Below, piece after piece: positions 12,123 through 19,916 of a stretch of 64,000 nucleotides of DNA. Each line of letters starts with the position of its first letter. Position 1 is the stretch's first letter. Origin of the DNA: Desulfatitalea alkaliphila (GTDB lineage Bacteria; Desulfobacterota; Desulfobacteria; Desulfobacterales; Desulfosarcinaceae); NCBI RefSeq assembly GCF_022968795.1, contig NZ_JALJRB010000006.1:1-64000 (forward strand). The letters run 5' to 3'. A program made the translations under genes and the position numbers. Below the pieces are notes generated by a model. It was not told the DNA's origin. It saw only the letters and a list, made by a program, of their open reading frames with translations, and ran no database searches.

Positions 12123-12649
12123 GCTTCGTCCTCTTTGCGCGGCGGCACGAACAAGACCGGGATCTTGGCCTTGCGCATCACCCCTTTGACCACCGAACCC
12201 ATGGAGTTGTTCTTCAGAAAACCCTTGCGGGCGCCGATCACGATCAGATCACATTCATAACGGTCGGCCTGGGACAGCACTTCGGTCTTCACATCCCCTT
12301 CGGCCACCACGATCTGGTGGGCGCGCAGGCCGCTGTTGAGTTCCTTCAGGCCGGCTTCCTCGCAGTACTGGCGCAAGGCGGTGTGCAGCAGACTTTCGGA
12401 GGACATCTTGCCGATCAACGCTTGGCGGGCGTCCTGTTGGTGCTCTTCGGCCAGGGCGGCATACTTTTCAGGCCCCAGCACAGCCCGCAAGTGCTCCTCG
12501 ACGTGCATGGGCACGTCCCGGTCGATCACATGCAAAAGCACCAGCTCGGCTTGATACTTGGCGGACAGGGCGATGGCCGCTTCGAAGGCCGCCCGGCAGC
12601 TCGGGGACAGATTGGTGGCGAACAAAATGGTATTGATCTTTTCAAACAT
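12119..12649 (-). CDS. Universal stress protein (UspA family)
   Basis: This is a single Usp domain of 176 residues (usual is 140-160), cytoplasmic. It begins MFEKINTILFATNLSPSC and ends with the ATP-binding signature G-x2-G-x9-GS (IGARKGFLKNNSMGS), so it is likely an ATP-binding member. It precedes mobB with an overlapping stop and start. Why a stress protein is tied to cofactor synthesis is unclear; simple operon hitch-hiking is possible. Confidence 0.88.
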   Translation of the reverse strand: MFEKINTILFATNLSPSCRAAFEAAIALSAKYQAELVLLHVIDRDVPMHVEEHLRAVLGPEKYAALAEEHQQDARQALIGKMSSESLLHTALRQYCEEAGLKELNSGLRAHQIVVAEGDVKTEVLSQADRYECDLIVIGARKGFLKNNSMGSVVKGVMRKAKIPVLFVPPRKEDEA

Positions 12650-13033
12650 GGCTTTGAATTCCTTTCAGCAAACTGTCATCACAGGCAATATGAATATGGA
12701 TGCGTTCCCGGGGCACGGAACGAGGTTGCGAAGTGCTCGGTCTGGTTCACCGGAAAATACCTTTTACGGCCCATCGCCGCCTTAAGAGGTGCGCAGGTTG
12801 CAGAATCGCTAGGATCATGATGCGAACCGTACCGAATGGTTACCCAATGACCACACCTTCATTTAAATCGCATGCCGTGCTGTATCTGTCAAATCCAAAA
12901 GCGGCAACGCAACTGAAATGACTATCGATTGATCTGTTTTAGAGGTTTGTGCGGTCCGCCAGGTATGATATAGCCACCCCTTACGCGCTCGGGCGCCATT
13001 CAAACGAACAGTCCCTCGGCAGGTGTGGACAGG
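12650..13033. other. Divergent intergenic region (uspA / lnt)
   Basis: This 384-base gap separates two divergent genes and should carry both promoters. I see no convincing gene, repeat-family member or strong terminator. The stretch around 12830-12980 is AT-richer than its surroundings. Confidence 0.5.
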
Positions 13034-14596
13034 ATGCGGTCTCTCGACAAACAACGGATAATCCCCTATGCACTGGCCTTGATCAGTGGCTTGTTGCTGG
13101 TGGCGGTCTTCCCCAAAATCGATCAGGGGTGGGTGGCATGGTTCGCACTGGTGCCCTTGCTGCTGGTTTTGCGCAAGGCAGGTCCCGGGGTCGGCTTTCG
13201 TTTGGGTTTGACCTGCGGTTTGGTCCACTACCTGGGGGTCACCTATTGGACCGCCTACAGCATGCGGACATACGGCCACTTGCCCATGGTCCAGTCGATA
13301 TTCGTGCTCGTGCTGTTGGCCGGGATCCTGGCCCTGTTTACGGCCCTGTTTGCCCTGGCCGTTTGTCGTCTGAATCGCCGGCCGTGGTTGTTTCTACTTG
13401 TGGCGCCGGCTGCCTGGACGGTCCTGGAGTGGCTGCGTTCCTGGGTTTTTACCGGTTTTCCCTGGGCACTGCTCGGTTACAGCCAATACAACCGCCTGTG
13501 GCTCGTTCAGGTGGCGGATCTGTTCGGGGTGTACGGCCTCTCCTTTCTGATCGTTGCCGCCAACGCCGTTTTGACCTTGGCGCTGCTGCGCTGGGTCGAA
13601 AAATCGTGGCACGGCCATGAGGCGAGCCGCGCGCTGGTGGTGCGGTCGTTGGTGGTGTTGCCGGTGTGCCTGACGGCGGCCGTGGGATACGGCATGCTGC
13701 GGGTCAAGACGATGGACCGGCTGGCGGCGGACGCTACTCCGGTGCGGGTGGCGTTGGTGCAAGGCAATGTGGATCAGTCCATCAAATGGGACACCACTTT
13801 CCAGATGCTCACAACGGTCAAGTATCGCACCCTCTCGCTGCAGGCCGCCGAAGAGGGGGTGGATCTGATCATCTGGCCCGAAACCGCCACCCCGTTCTAC
13901 CTCTACCGCGATACCCTGCTCAGCGACATGGTGGTCCAGGGGGTGCGAACGGCCGGCACCCATTTCATCATCGGAAGCCCCAGGGTGGAAATCGATGGCG
14001 ACATCCACCGCTACTACAACAGCGCCTATCTGATCGACCCGCAGGGGGAGGCGCTGGATCGTTACGACAAGGTGCACCTGGTGCCCTTCGGCGAATACGT
14101 CCCTTTGCAACGCTGGCTGTCCTTTGCGGGTAAAATGGTGCAGCATGTGAGCGACTTCCATCCCGGCGACCGGGGCAATGCCCTGATGTGGGAAGATCGG
14201 CCCATCGGCATGCTCATTTGCTATGAAATTATTTTTCCCGCCCTGTCCAGGGCCATGGTGCGCAACGGCGGGCAACTGCTGGTCAATATCACCAACGACG
14301 CCTGGTTCGGCCGCACCGCCGCCCCTTACCAGCACTTTGCCATGGCCGTGTTGCGCAGCGTGGAAAACCGGCGCTATCTGGCCCGCTCCGCCAACACCGG
14401 CATCAGCGGGTTCATCGATCCCTGCGGCCGCATCCTGGCGACCACCGAGCTGTACACCGATGCCATCCTGACCGGTGAAGTCAAGCTGCTCGATGGGTTG
14501 TCCCATTACAGCCGCTGGGGGGACTGGCCCTTGATGGGGCTCTGTGGCGGGCTGCTGGTGCTGGCTGTGGGGCGGCAGCGGCGTTCCGCGAGGTGA
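13034..14596 (+). CDS. lnt: Apolipoprotein N-acyltransferase Lnt
   Basis: Lnt N-acylates the lipid-modified cysteine of lipoproteins in the inner membrane. The 520-residue protein has about six N-terminal membrane segments (from ALALISGLLLVAVFP), a periplasmic nitrilase-like domain and a final membrane helix. The catalytic triad is visible: Glu in LIIWPETATPF, Lys in YDKVHLVPFGEYVP, and Cys in GMLICYEIIFP. The substrate-domain motif ITNDAWFGRTAAPYQH is also intact. ATG 13034 is preferred over GTG 13025 for ribosome-site spacing. Several lipoproteins in this window would be its substrates. prfB follows after 83 bases. Confidence 0.92.
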   Translation: MRSLDKQRIIPYALALISGLLLVAVFPKIDQGWVAWFALVPLLLVLRKAGPGVGFRLGLTCGLVHYLGVTYWTAYSMRTYGHLPMVQSIFVLVLLAGILALFTALFALAVCRLNRRPWLFLLVAPAAWTVLEWLRSWVFTGFPWALLGYSQYNRLWLVQVADLFGVYGLSFLIVAANAVLTLALLRWVEKSWHGHEASRALVVRSLVVLPVCLTAAVGYGMLRVKTMDRLAADATPVRVALVQGNVDQSIKWDTTFQMLTTVKYRTLSLQAAEEGVDLIIWPETATPFYLYRDTLLSDMVVQGVRTAGTHFIIGSPRVEIDGDIHRYYNSAYLIDPQGEALDRYDKVHLVPFGEYVPLQRWLSFAGKMVQHVSDFHPGDRGNALMWEDRPIGMLICYEIIFPALSRAMVRNGGQLLVNITNDAWFGRTAAPYQHFAMAVLRSVENRRYLARSANTGISGFIDPCGRILATTELYTDAILTGEVKLLDGLSHYSRWGDWPLMGLCGGLLVLAVGRQRRSAR

Positions 14597-14679
14597 GTGC
14601 CCGGGTTGTCGGCTGACATTCGCCCGTTAATGCGCTATAATTCGAATCCAATGTTCCTGACCAATAAGGAGGTGCCGTC

Positions 14680-15778
14680 ATGTCCACCGATATCAAACAG
14701 TCCTTGAAAAATCTGCGTACCAAAATGCTCCAGATCGGAGACTCTCTTTGACATAGAGGCCAAACGCAATCGCTTGAAGGAGCTGGACAGCATCATCGCC
14801 AAGGACGGTTTCTGGGACAATCCCGACGACGCCACGCCGCTGCTCAAGGAGCGCACGTTTCTTGCCGGTCGGCTGGAGACCTACGAGGCACTGCAAAATG
14901 ATCTGGAAGACAATGCCTTGCTGGCCGAAATGGCGGCGGAAGAGGAGGACAGCCAAACCCTTGCCGACATCGAGAACCAGCTCGAATCGCTGGAGCTGCG
15001 GCTGCACGCCTTTTCCCTCGAGATGATGCTCGACGGCGAGCAGGATGCCAACAACGCCATCGTTTCCATCAATGCCGGGGCCGGCGGCACCGATGCCCAG
15101 GATTGGGCCGAGATGCTGCTGCGCATGTATTTGCGATGGGCCGAACAGCGCAATTATGCCACCGACATTCTCGATCTGCAGCCCGGGGATGAAGCCGGCA
15201 TCAAAAGCACCACCTTCACGGTCAAGGGCGAGAACGCCTTCGGTTACTTGAAGGCTGAAAGCGGGGTCCATCGCCTGGTGCGCATTTCGCCTTACAACGC
15301 CAGCGGCAAGCGTCAGACCTCCTTCGCCTCCGTTTTTGTCTATCCCGAACTGGACAGCCGGATCGTGATCCAGGTCGATGAGAAAGACCTGCGCATCGAC
15401 ACCTACCGCGCCAGCGGGGCCGGGGGGCAGCATGTGAACAAGACCTCCAGCGCGGTGCGCATCACCCACCTGCCCACCGGCATCGTGGTGCAGTGCCAGC
15501 AGGAAAAGTCCCAGCACCGCAACAAGGAGATGGCCATGAAGGTGCTGCAGGCGCGGCTCTATCAGGCCGAGAAGCAGAAACAGGATGCCGAGCTGCAGCA
15601 GCTGCATGACAACAAGGACGACATCGCCTGGGGCAGCCAGATCCGCTCCTACGTGCTGCACCCCTACCAGATGGTCAAGGACCACCGCATCAACATGGAG
15701 ATCGGTAACGTGAACAGCGTGCTGGACGGCAATCTCGATCCGTTGATCGAGGGAGTGTTGCTGGCGGGCGCGGGATGA
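14680..15778 (+). CDS. prfB: Peptide chain release factor 2 (programmed +1 frameshift)
   Basis: RF2 terminates translation at UGA and UAA. The first frame runs from ATG 14680 (AAGGAGG at 14667-14673) for 23 codons to TGA at 14749; a +1 shift at CTTTGAC continues to 15778 and gives a 365-residue protein, the normal RF2 length. This is the classic autoregulated arrangement: scarce RF2 favours the shift. The catalytic GGQ loop is present (ASGAGGQHVNKTSSAVR). The stop-codon recognition tripeptide reads SPY (LVRISPYNASGKRQTSFAS) where SPF is usual. The stop overlaps the next gene by 4 bases. Confidence 0.96.
14737..14752 (+). other. prfB programmed frameshift site
   Basis: GGAG at 14737-14740 acts as the internal Shine-Dalgarno, and the slippery CTT TGA C is at 14746-14752. 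The spacing between them (5 bases) is longer than the 3 bases of the Escherichia coli site, so the efficiency may differ. Confidence 0.9.
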
Positions 15779-16341
15779 TCGGATCCATGCCGGACGTCGA
15801 GGCGATCATCAACGAAAACTGCCGCCGCGGGTCGCGGTTGGCCGATCTGCTGCGGCGCCACGGCGCCCAGGTGCGGGACAAGGCCTTGGCCGTGGCCGAC
15901 CGGGTGGCCCACCTGCAGCCCGACCGGGACTTCCTCGCCCAGGCGGCCATGCTGCACGACATCGGCATCGTTTGGACGGCGGCGCCGCGGATTCACTGCC
16001 ATGGCGCCCATCCCTACGTGTGCCACGGCGTGATTGGGCGCCACCTTCTGCTGCAGTACGGCCTGACGGCTCATGGTTGGGTGTGCGAACGGCATGTGGG
16101 GGTCGGATTGACGGCCGAGGAGATCATCGCCCGCCGTTTGCCGCTGCCCGTGCGGGACATGCGGCCGGTCACCCTGGAGGAGATCATCATCTGCTATGCG
16201 GACAAGTTCTTTTCCAAAAGCGGCGGCGGCAAGGCACACACATTGGACGAAGTGCTGGCCGACCTGGCGCGGTTCGGCCGGGTCCAGGCCGATCGTTTCC
16301 TGGGTTGGCATCGGCAGCTGAACCTGGATGCACCTCATTAA
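15775..16341 (+). CDS. HD-domain phosphohydrolase, substrate unknown
   Basis: The 188-residue protein carries one HD domain: the metal motif is AAMLHDIGIVWT, preceded by a helix beginning DKALAVADRVAHL and followed by histidines (HGAHPYVCHGVIGRHLL) and YADKFFSK. Such proteins remove phosphates from nucleotides or phosphorylated metabolites. ATG 15775 overlaps the prfB stop as ATGA, so translation is coupled. The neighbouring genes (prfB, thiD) do not reveal the substrate. Confidence 0.85.
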   Translation: MIGSMPDVEAIINENCRRGSRLADLLRRHGAQVRDKALAVADRVAHLQPDRDFLAQAAMLHDIGIVWTAAPRIHCHGAHPYVCHGVIGRHLLLQYGLTAHGWVCERHVGVGLTAEEIIARRLPLPVRDMRPVTLEEIIICYADKFFSKSGGGKAHTLDEVLADLARFGRVQADRFLGWHRQLNLDAPH

Positions 16342-16365
16342 CAACGAAGCACAAGGGTATCCCAC

Positions 16366-17187
16366 TTGCGAGTTGCATTGACCATTGCCGGATCGGACAG
16401 TTGCGGCGGGGCGGGTATTCAGGCCGACCTCAAGACCTTTCAGGCCCTGGGGGTTTTCGGGATGAGCGCCGTCACGGCGGTGACCGTGCAAAACACCCGG
16501 AAAGTGTACGCGGTGCAGGAAATGACCCCGCAGGTGGTCCATGACCAGATTGTCCGCCTTTTCGAGGACATCGCCATCCAGGCCGTCAAAATCGGCATGG
16601 TGGCAAGCGTGGCGCTGATTGAAGCCATCGCCGCGGCCCTGGAGGGGGTGGACCGTCCGCCGGTGGTGCTCGATCCGGTGATGATATCCAAGAGCGGTTA
16701 CCCCCTGCTCAACCAGGATGCCCGACAGGCCCTGGTCGCCCGGCTGTTCCCCCTGGCGGAGGTGGTGACCCCTAACCGCCACGAGGTGGAGGCGTTGTTG
16801 GGCGAACCCATTGCCGACGAAGCCGGGATGCGCGATGCCGCCCGCAGGCTCAGCGACCTGGGGGCCCCCAAGGTTGTGGTCAAAGGGGGGCACATGTCCG
16901 GTGAAGAGGCGACCGATATCGTGTTTGATGGCCGGGATTACCACCGATTGACCCACCCGCGGGTGGCCACCCGCAACACCCACGGCACCGGATGTACCTT
17001 TTCGGCGGCCATTGCCGCCGGCCTGGCCCGGGGCTGCACTTTCTTCGATGCGGTGCGCAAGGCCAAGGCCTACGTCTCCGGGGCCATCGCCCACGCCTTG
17101 CCCATCGGCAAGGGGCACGGACCGACCCATCACTTTTACGATTTATATGCCAGGGCCGGGGTGCGAACAGACCGTTGCGACGATTGA
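16366..17187 (+). CDS. thiD: Hydroxymethylpyrimidine/phosphomethylpyrimidine kinase ThiD
   Basis: ThiD phosphorylates HMP and HMP-P in thiamine synthesis. The ribokinase-fold protein of 273 residues begins with the substrate motif LTIAGSDSCGGAGIQADLKT, has VLDPVMISKSGYPLL in the middle and the anion-hole/catalytic motif NTHGTGCTFSAAIAAGL. The start is TTG 16366, with AAGGG upstream and homology beginning right there. No TPP riboswitch fits in the 24-base gap after the HD gene. It meets a convergent lipoprotein gene 8 bases beyond its stop. Confidence 0.92.
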   Translation: MRVALTIAGSDSCGGAGIQADLKTFQALGVFGMSAVTAVTVQNTRKVYAVQEMTPQVVHDQIVRLFEDIAIQAVKIGMVASVALIEAIAAALEGVDRPPVVLDPVMISKSGYPLLNQDARQALVARLFPLAEVVTPNRHEVEALLGEPIADEAGMRDAARRLSDLGAPKVVVKGGHMSGEEATDIVFDGRDYHRLTHPRVATRNTHGTGCTFSAAIAAGLARGCTFFDAVRKAKAYVSGAIAHALPIGKGHGPTHHFYDLYARAGVRTDRCDD

Positions 17188-17195
17188 GGCGGGCA

Positions 17196-17636
17196 CTATC
17201 CGTCGTTGCGTGAGCCGTCCGCGTTCCAGAACATCTCTCCCTTGGCGCCGCCGCGGAAGCCATCCACGAAGTGCAGCCGGGCCTTGATTTGCCCGTTGGG
17301 ATGGTATTGGGTCACCACTCCGTGGAGCAGCCCGCCGGTGTACGGCTCAATGCTCTCCAACTGGCCGTCGGGATAATAAAAATAGCTGCGGCCGTCCAAG
17401 AGCCCTTTTTTGTAGCTCTTTTTGTATTCGAACGGAAAATTGCGGTAGCCTTCGTATCGGCCCCGGCCGGTGACCACCCCGCTGAACGGTTTTTGGGATC
17501 CCTTGCGGTACATGATCCCATTGCGCTCAATGGCTTCGGACGCCTCCATTTTCGCGCCGCACCCCGATAGATGCACAAACAAAAACAAGGCCGCCAGACA
17601 TGCGGCCCATCCCGGTCCAATGCGTTTGGTGATCAT
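17196..17636 (-). CDS. MORN/YwqK-like repeat lipoprotein
   Basis: The 146-residue protein starts with a lipoprotein signal ending LFVHLSGC. The body is a string of short strands of the type YYPDGQLESIEPYTGGLLHG, YHPNGQIKARLHFVDGF and FWNADGS, the variant MORN repeat known from YwqK-type proteins. It is probably an envelope-attached beta-solenoid; no enzymatic residues stand out. GGGAGAAAAA precedes ATG 17636. Confidence 0.8.
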   Translation of the reverse strand: MITKRIGPGWAACLAALFLFVHLSGCGAKMEASEAIERNGIMYRKGSQKPFSGVVTGRGRYEGYRNFPFEYKKSYKKGLLDGRSYFYYPDGQLESIEPYTGGLLHGVVTQYHPNGQIKARLHFVDGFRGGAKGEMFWNADGSRNDG

Positions 17637-17698
17637 TTTTTCTCCCAGTTTTTCCTTTGTGCATCGTATCGGTTGTTGTGCGGAAAACTTAAGTTAGA

Positions 17699-17772
17699 GG
17701 GCCCTGCGGGGCCCTGCGAGGCCCTGCGGGCAGTTTTAAGTTTTAAGTTAAGGTATTCTATCGATTGGATTA
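17699..17772 (+). repeat. Dispersed intergenic repeat, copy C, with tandem GC-rich prefix
   Basis: Three tandem copies of a 10-mer like GGCCCTGCGG are followed by GCAGTTTTAAG, AGTTTTAAGTTAAGG and TATTCTATCGATTGG. The GC-rich prefix also appears next to copy B (GAGGCCCTGGCGGGCAG on its strand), so it belongs to a longer form of the repeat. It lies in the gap between the MORN lipoprotein and the PerR-like gene. Confidence 0.65.
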
Positions 17773-17847
17773 TTTTGGTTTTGGTGGGGTTCGATGCGGG
17801 GATGGGTTGTTTTTTGAGCGGTGTTTTTTTGGGGTGGGATTTGGTGT

Positions 17848-17883
17848 TTGACAAAGATGATAATTGTTACTAATCGATAAGAT
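17848..17883 (+). promoter_or_regulatory. Candidate promoter and Fur/PerR-type operator
   Basis: TTGACA at 17848 is followed by 17 bases and TAATCG at 17871. The imperfect inverted repeat GATAATTGTTACTAATC (17859-17875) overlaps the spacer and resembles Fur/PerR boxes. It lies 40 bases ahead of the regulator gene, as expected for self-repression. The match is moderate (about 5 of 8 positions per arm). Confidence 0.5.
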
Positions 17884-17914
17884 ATATACTTGATGGACAG
17901 AGGAGGATCGGTGC

Positions 17915-18388
17915 GTGGCCGATGGCAAGGGACGATATGCTCAAATTGTTCAGAAGCTCAAGACGCATGGGCATCATCTGACGCCCCAGCGTTTGGCGAT
18001 CATTAAGGCGATTGTCGAAAGCGACCGGCATCCCAGTGTTGAAGAGATCCACGCCCGGCTGCGCAAGACCTTTCCCACCATGAGTTTGGCGACGGTCTAT
18101 CGCAATGTGATGTTGCTCAAATCCCTGGGGGAGGTGCTGGCCCTGGGCTTTCCCGACGGCAGCAACCGCTACGACGGCCGGCATCCCTTCCCCCATCCCC
18201 ATGTGGTTTGCGTGCGGTGCAAAAAAATCGTCGACCCCGAATTGCAAAGCGGCCGGGAACTGGCCCGTGCGGTGGGCGATGCCACGGGTTTTCGCATCCT
18301 GAGCCACCGGTTGGATTTTTTCGGCATCTGTAGGGATTGCGAGGCCGCCGGCAAGAAGGGTTGCGGTGCCGGCCAGGCGGCAAAGTAG
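17915..18388 (+). CDS. Fur-family transcriptional regulator, PerR-like
   Basis: This is a metal-dependent repressor of 157 residues. The N-terminal winged helix is typical (HLTPQRLAIIKAIVESDRHPSVEEIHARL, with MSLATVYRNVMLLKSLGEV as the recognition region). The dimerisation half has metal-site histidines (FPHPHVVC) and two CxxC pairs, CVRC and CRDC, for structural zinc. The start is GTG 17915, 8 bases after AGGAGG. Position ahead of a peroxiredoxin suggests a peroxide-sensing PerR role rather than iron control; sequence alone does not settle this. Confidence 0.88.
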   Translation: MADGKGRYAQIVQKLKTHGHHLTPQRLAIIKAIVESDRHPSVEEIHARLRKTFPTMSLATVYRNVMLLKSLGEVLALGFPDGSNRYDGRHPFPHPHVVCVRCKKIVDPELQSGRELARAVGDATGFRILSHRLDFFGICRDCEAAGKKGCGAGQAAK

Positions 18389-18521
18389 TTTCCCGGTAGG
18401 TTTGCCGATGCGCGAATACAGCGCTCAACGGCTTGCCATACCACAGTAAACAACGGCGGGGGCGTCTTTGCAGAGGCGCCTGCGGCGATAACCCCGCGAC
18501 GTGAAAAGGAGGTTTTTCATT

Positions 18522-18731
18522 ATGGTTGAGAAGAAATTCAAACAGGTGTGCGAGTGCAAGAATTGCGGCAATGAAGCGGAAATGGAAGTGACGTGCACCC
18601 TTGCCGAAGATGTGGCGGAGGCGCAACCGAAAGTCGTTGCCGAGGCCGAAGGCCATATCAAGGGCCACGCGGTCTGCACCCATTGCGGTGGCGAGGCCGA
18701 TATCTGGCTGGATGTGCCCCTGAAGCCCTGA
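18522..18731 (+). CDS. Small zinc-ribbon-like protein, function unknown
   Basis: The 69-residue protein starts at ATG 18522, 9 bases after AAAAGGAGG. It has CECKNC near the N-terminus and CTHC near the C-terminus, so a single zinc or iron site made of two CxxC knuckles is likely. A GTG at 18501 in frame would place the ribosome site inside the gene and is rejected. It lies between the PerR-like regulator and the selenoprotein peroxiredoxin. It may be an electron carrier or redox sensor; no family is recognised with confidence. Confidence 0.75.
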   Translation: MVEKKFKQVCECKNCGNEAEMEVTCTLAEDVAEAQPKVVAEAEGHIKGHAVCTHCGGEADIWLDVPLKP

Positions 18732-18821
18732 CACCAAACTTGTCCACCCCGCCCCTGCCTGCGGATTGCGGCCCGGACGGGGCGCTGACGGGTGGACGGC
18801 AACCAGCCAAAGGAGGTTCAT

Positions 18822-19544
18822 ATGGCGGAAGAGATGGCGGTGGGATGTGCCCGCCCGACCGGGGGGCCGGTCGGAGAGGCGGTGGCGCCGGAAACATCAA
18901 CCCCGGAAAAAGCACCCGTAAAGGAGGTGGCACCCATGATCAAACTCGGAAAAAAAGCGCCTGATTTTGCCGCTCCGGCGTATTTGCAGGGAAAGTTCGT
19001 TTCGGTCAAACTCTCGGAGTACTTGGGTAAATGGGTGCTGTTGTGTTTTTATCCGGGTGATTTCACCTTTGTCTGAGCGACGGAGATTTCGGCAGTTGCC
19101 GAAAAACACGCAGAATTTCAGAAACTGGGTGTGGAAATTCTCTCCATGAGCATCGACAGCGTTTTCGTGCACAAGATGTGGAACGACAACGAGCTTTCCA
19201 AAATGGTCCAGGGCGGCGTTCCCTTCCCCATGCTGTCGGATGGCGGCGGTCGTGTGGGTAAGGTTTACGGTGTCTATGACGAGGACGCCGGAGTGGAGAT
19301 GCGGGGCCGTTTCATCATCGATCCCGAAGGGGTGATCCAGGGTTATGAGATGCTGACCCCACCGGTGGGGCGCAATATTCAGGAGAGCATTCGCCAGGTG
19401 CAGGCCTTCCAGGTGGTGCGAGACAGCAAAGGCGCCGAAGCCACGCCATCGGGATGGCGGCCCGGCAAGACCACTCTCAAGCCGGGACCGGACCTGGTGG
19501 GCAAGGTGTGGGAAGTGTGGAAAACCGGCATGGCCTTCGATTAG
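18822..19544 (+). CDS. Selenocysteine-containing peroxiredoxin (AhpC/Prx1-like)
   Basis: This thiol peroxidase reduces peroxides; the peroxidatic residue is encoded by TGA at 19074-19076, in the motif PGDFTFV-U-ATEI where cysteine is usual. Reading through gives 240 residues with Sec at 85. The conserved downstream region is intact ([35 protein letters not shown]). The usual C-terminal resolving cysteine (VCPxxW) is replaced by ATPSGW, and no cysteine follows Sec. The only others are C75 and C9 in a 38-residue N-terminal extension (GCARPTGG). Two starts are possible, each after AAGGAGG: ATG 18822 (chosen) and ATG 18936, which gives the standard AhpC N-terminus ([11 protein letters not shown]) and puts Sec at 47. 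Confidence 0.92.
19087..19104 (+). promoter_or_regulatory. Candidate bacterial SECIS element
   Basis: TTTCGGCA and TGCCGAAA form a perfect 8-bp stem around GT, starting 10 bases after the TGA. The loop G lies about 18 bases downstream of the TGA, within the range accepted for SelB-dependent recoding. Nothing else in the gene would explain so exact a hairpin here. Confidence 0.85.
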
Positions 19545-19646
19545 TCGGATAAGGCGTTCGATCGGATTTGTTCAGCCGAAGGCGGGGGCGTCCCGTCGCT
19601 CCCGCCGGGTCGCTGAATGAAATGGAGAACGCTGGTCACCGCTGGT

Positions 19647-19718
19647 GTAGGGGCACGGCACGCCGTGCCCTGTTCGGGAGGATCGGATCTTATTGGGCAC
19701 GGCGTGCCGTGCCCCTAC
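19647..19718. repeat. REP-like palindrome pair in inverted orientation
   Basis: Two copies of a palindromic unit (core GGCACGGCACGCCGTGCC), one preceded by GTAGG and one followed by CCTAC, face each other around a 24-base spacer. The pair lies in the 372-base gap between the peroxiredoxin and NAD kinase genes. The rest of that gap holds no gene that I can support. Confidence 0.75.
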
Positions 19719-19916
19719 GGGTTTGGGGCCGGTCCGACAATCCTGCCAAGCCAGTAAACCCGTTCCCCCGATATGGTTGAAAAGAGACACGAGATGTGGC
19801 TATTAAGGGCCGACGAAGCGACGGCGGTTCGGGTGGGTTCGTGCCATCCATGCCGCTGACCTGCCATCAAAAACAACTCCCGCCGGCCGCAGCATGGTCC
19901 GGGAAAGGATGTGCCC

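Noticed and set aside
14749-14751. Early stop in prfB as a disabling mutation
   Set aside because: CTTTGAC with an upstream purine-rich site is the known programmed frameshift of RF2, and the +1 frame is intact.
16342-16365. TPP riboswitch ahead of thiD
   Set aside because: Only 24 bases separate thiD from the upstream gene, too little for the aptamer.
19074-19076. Stop codon that would make the peroxiredoxin a pseudogene or two separate genes
   Set aside because: The TGA is at the catalytic Cys position, the frame continues with full conservation and a SECIS-like hairpin follows; selenocysteine explains all of this.
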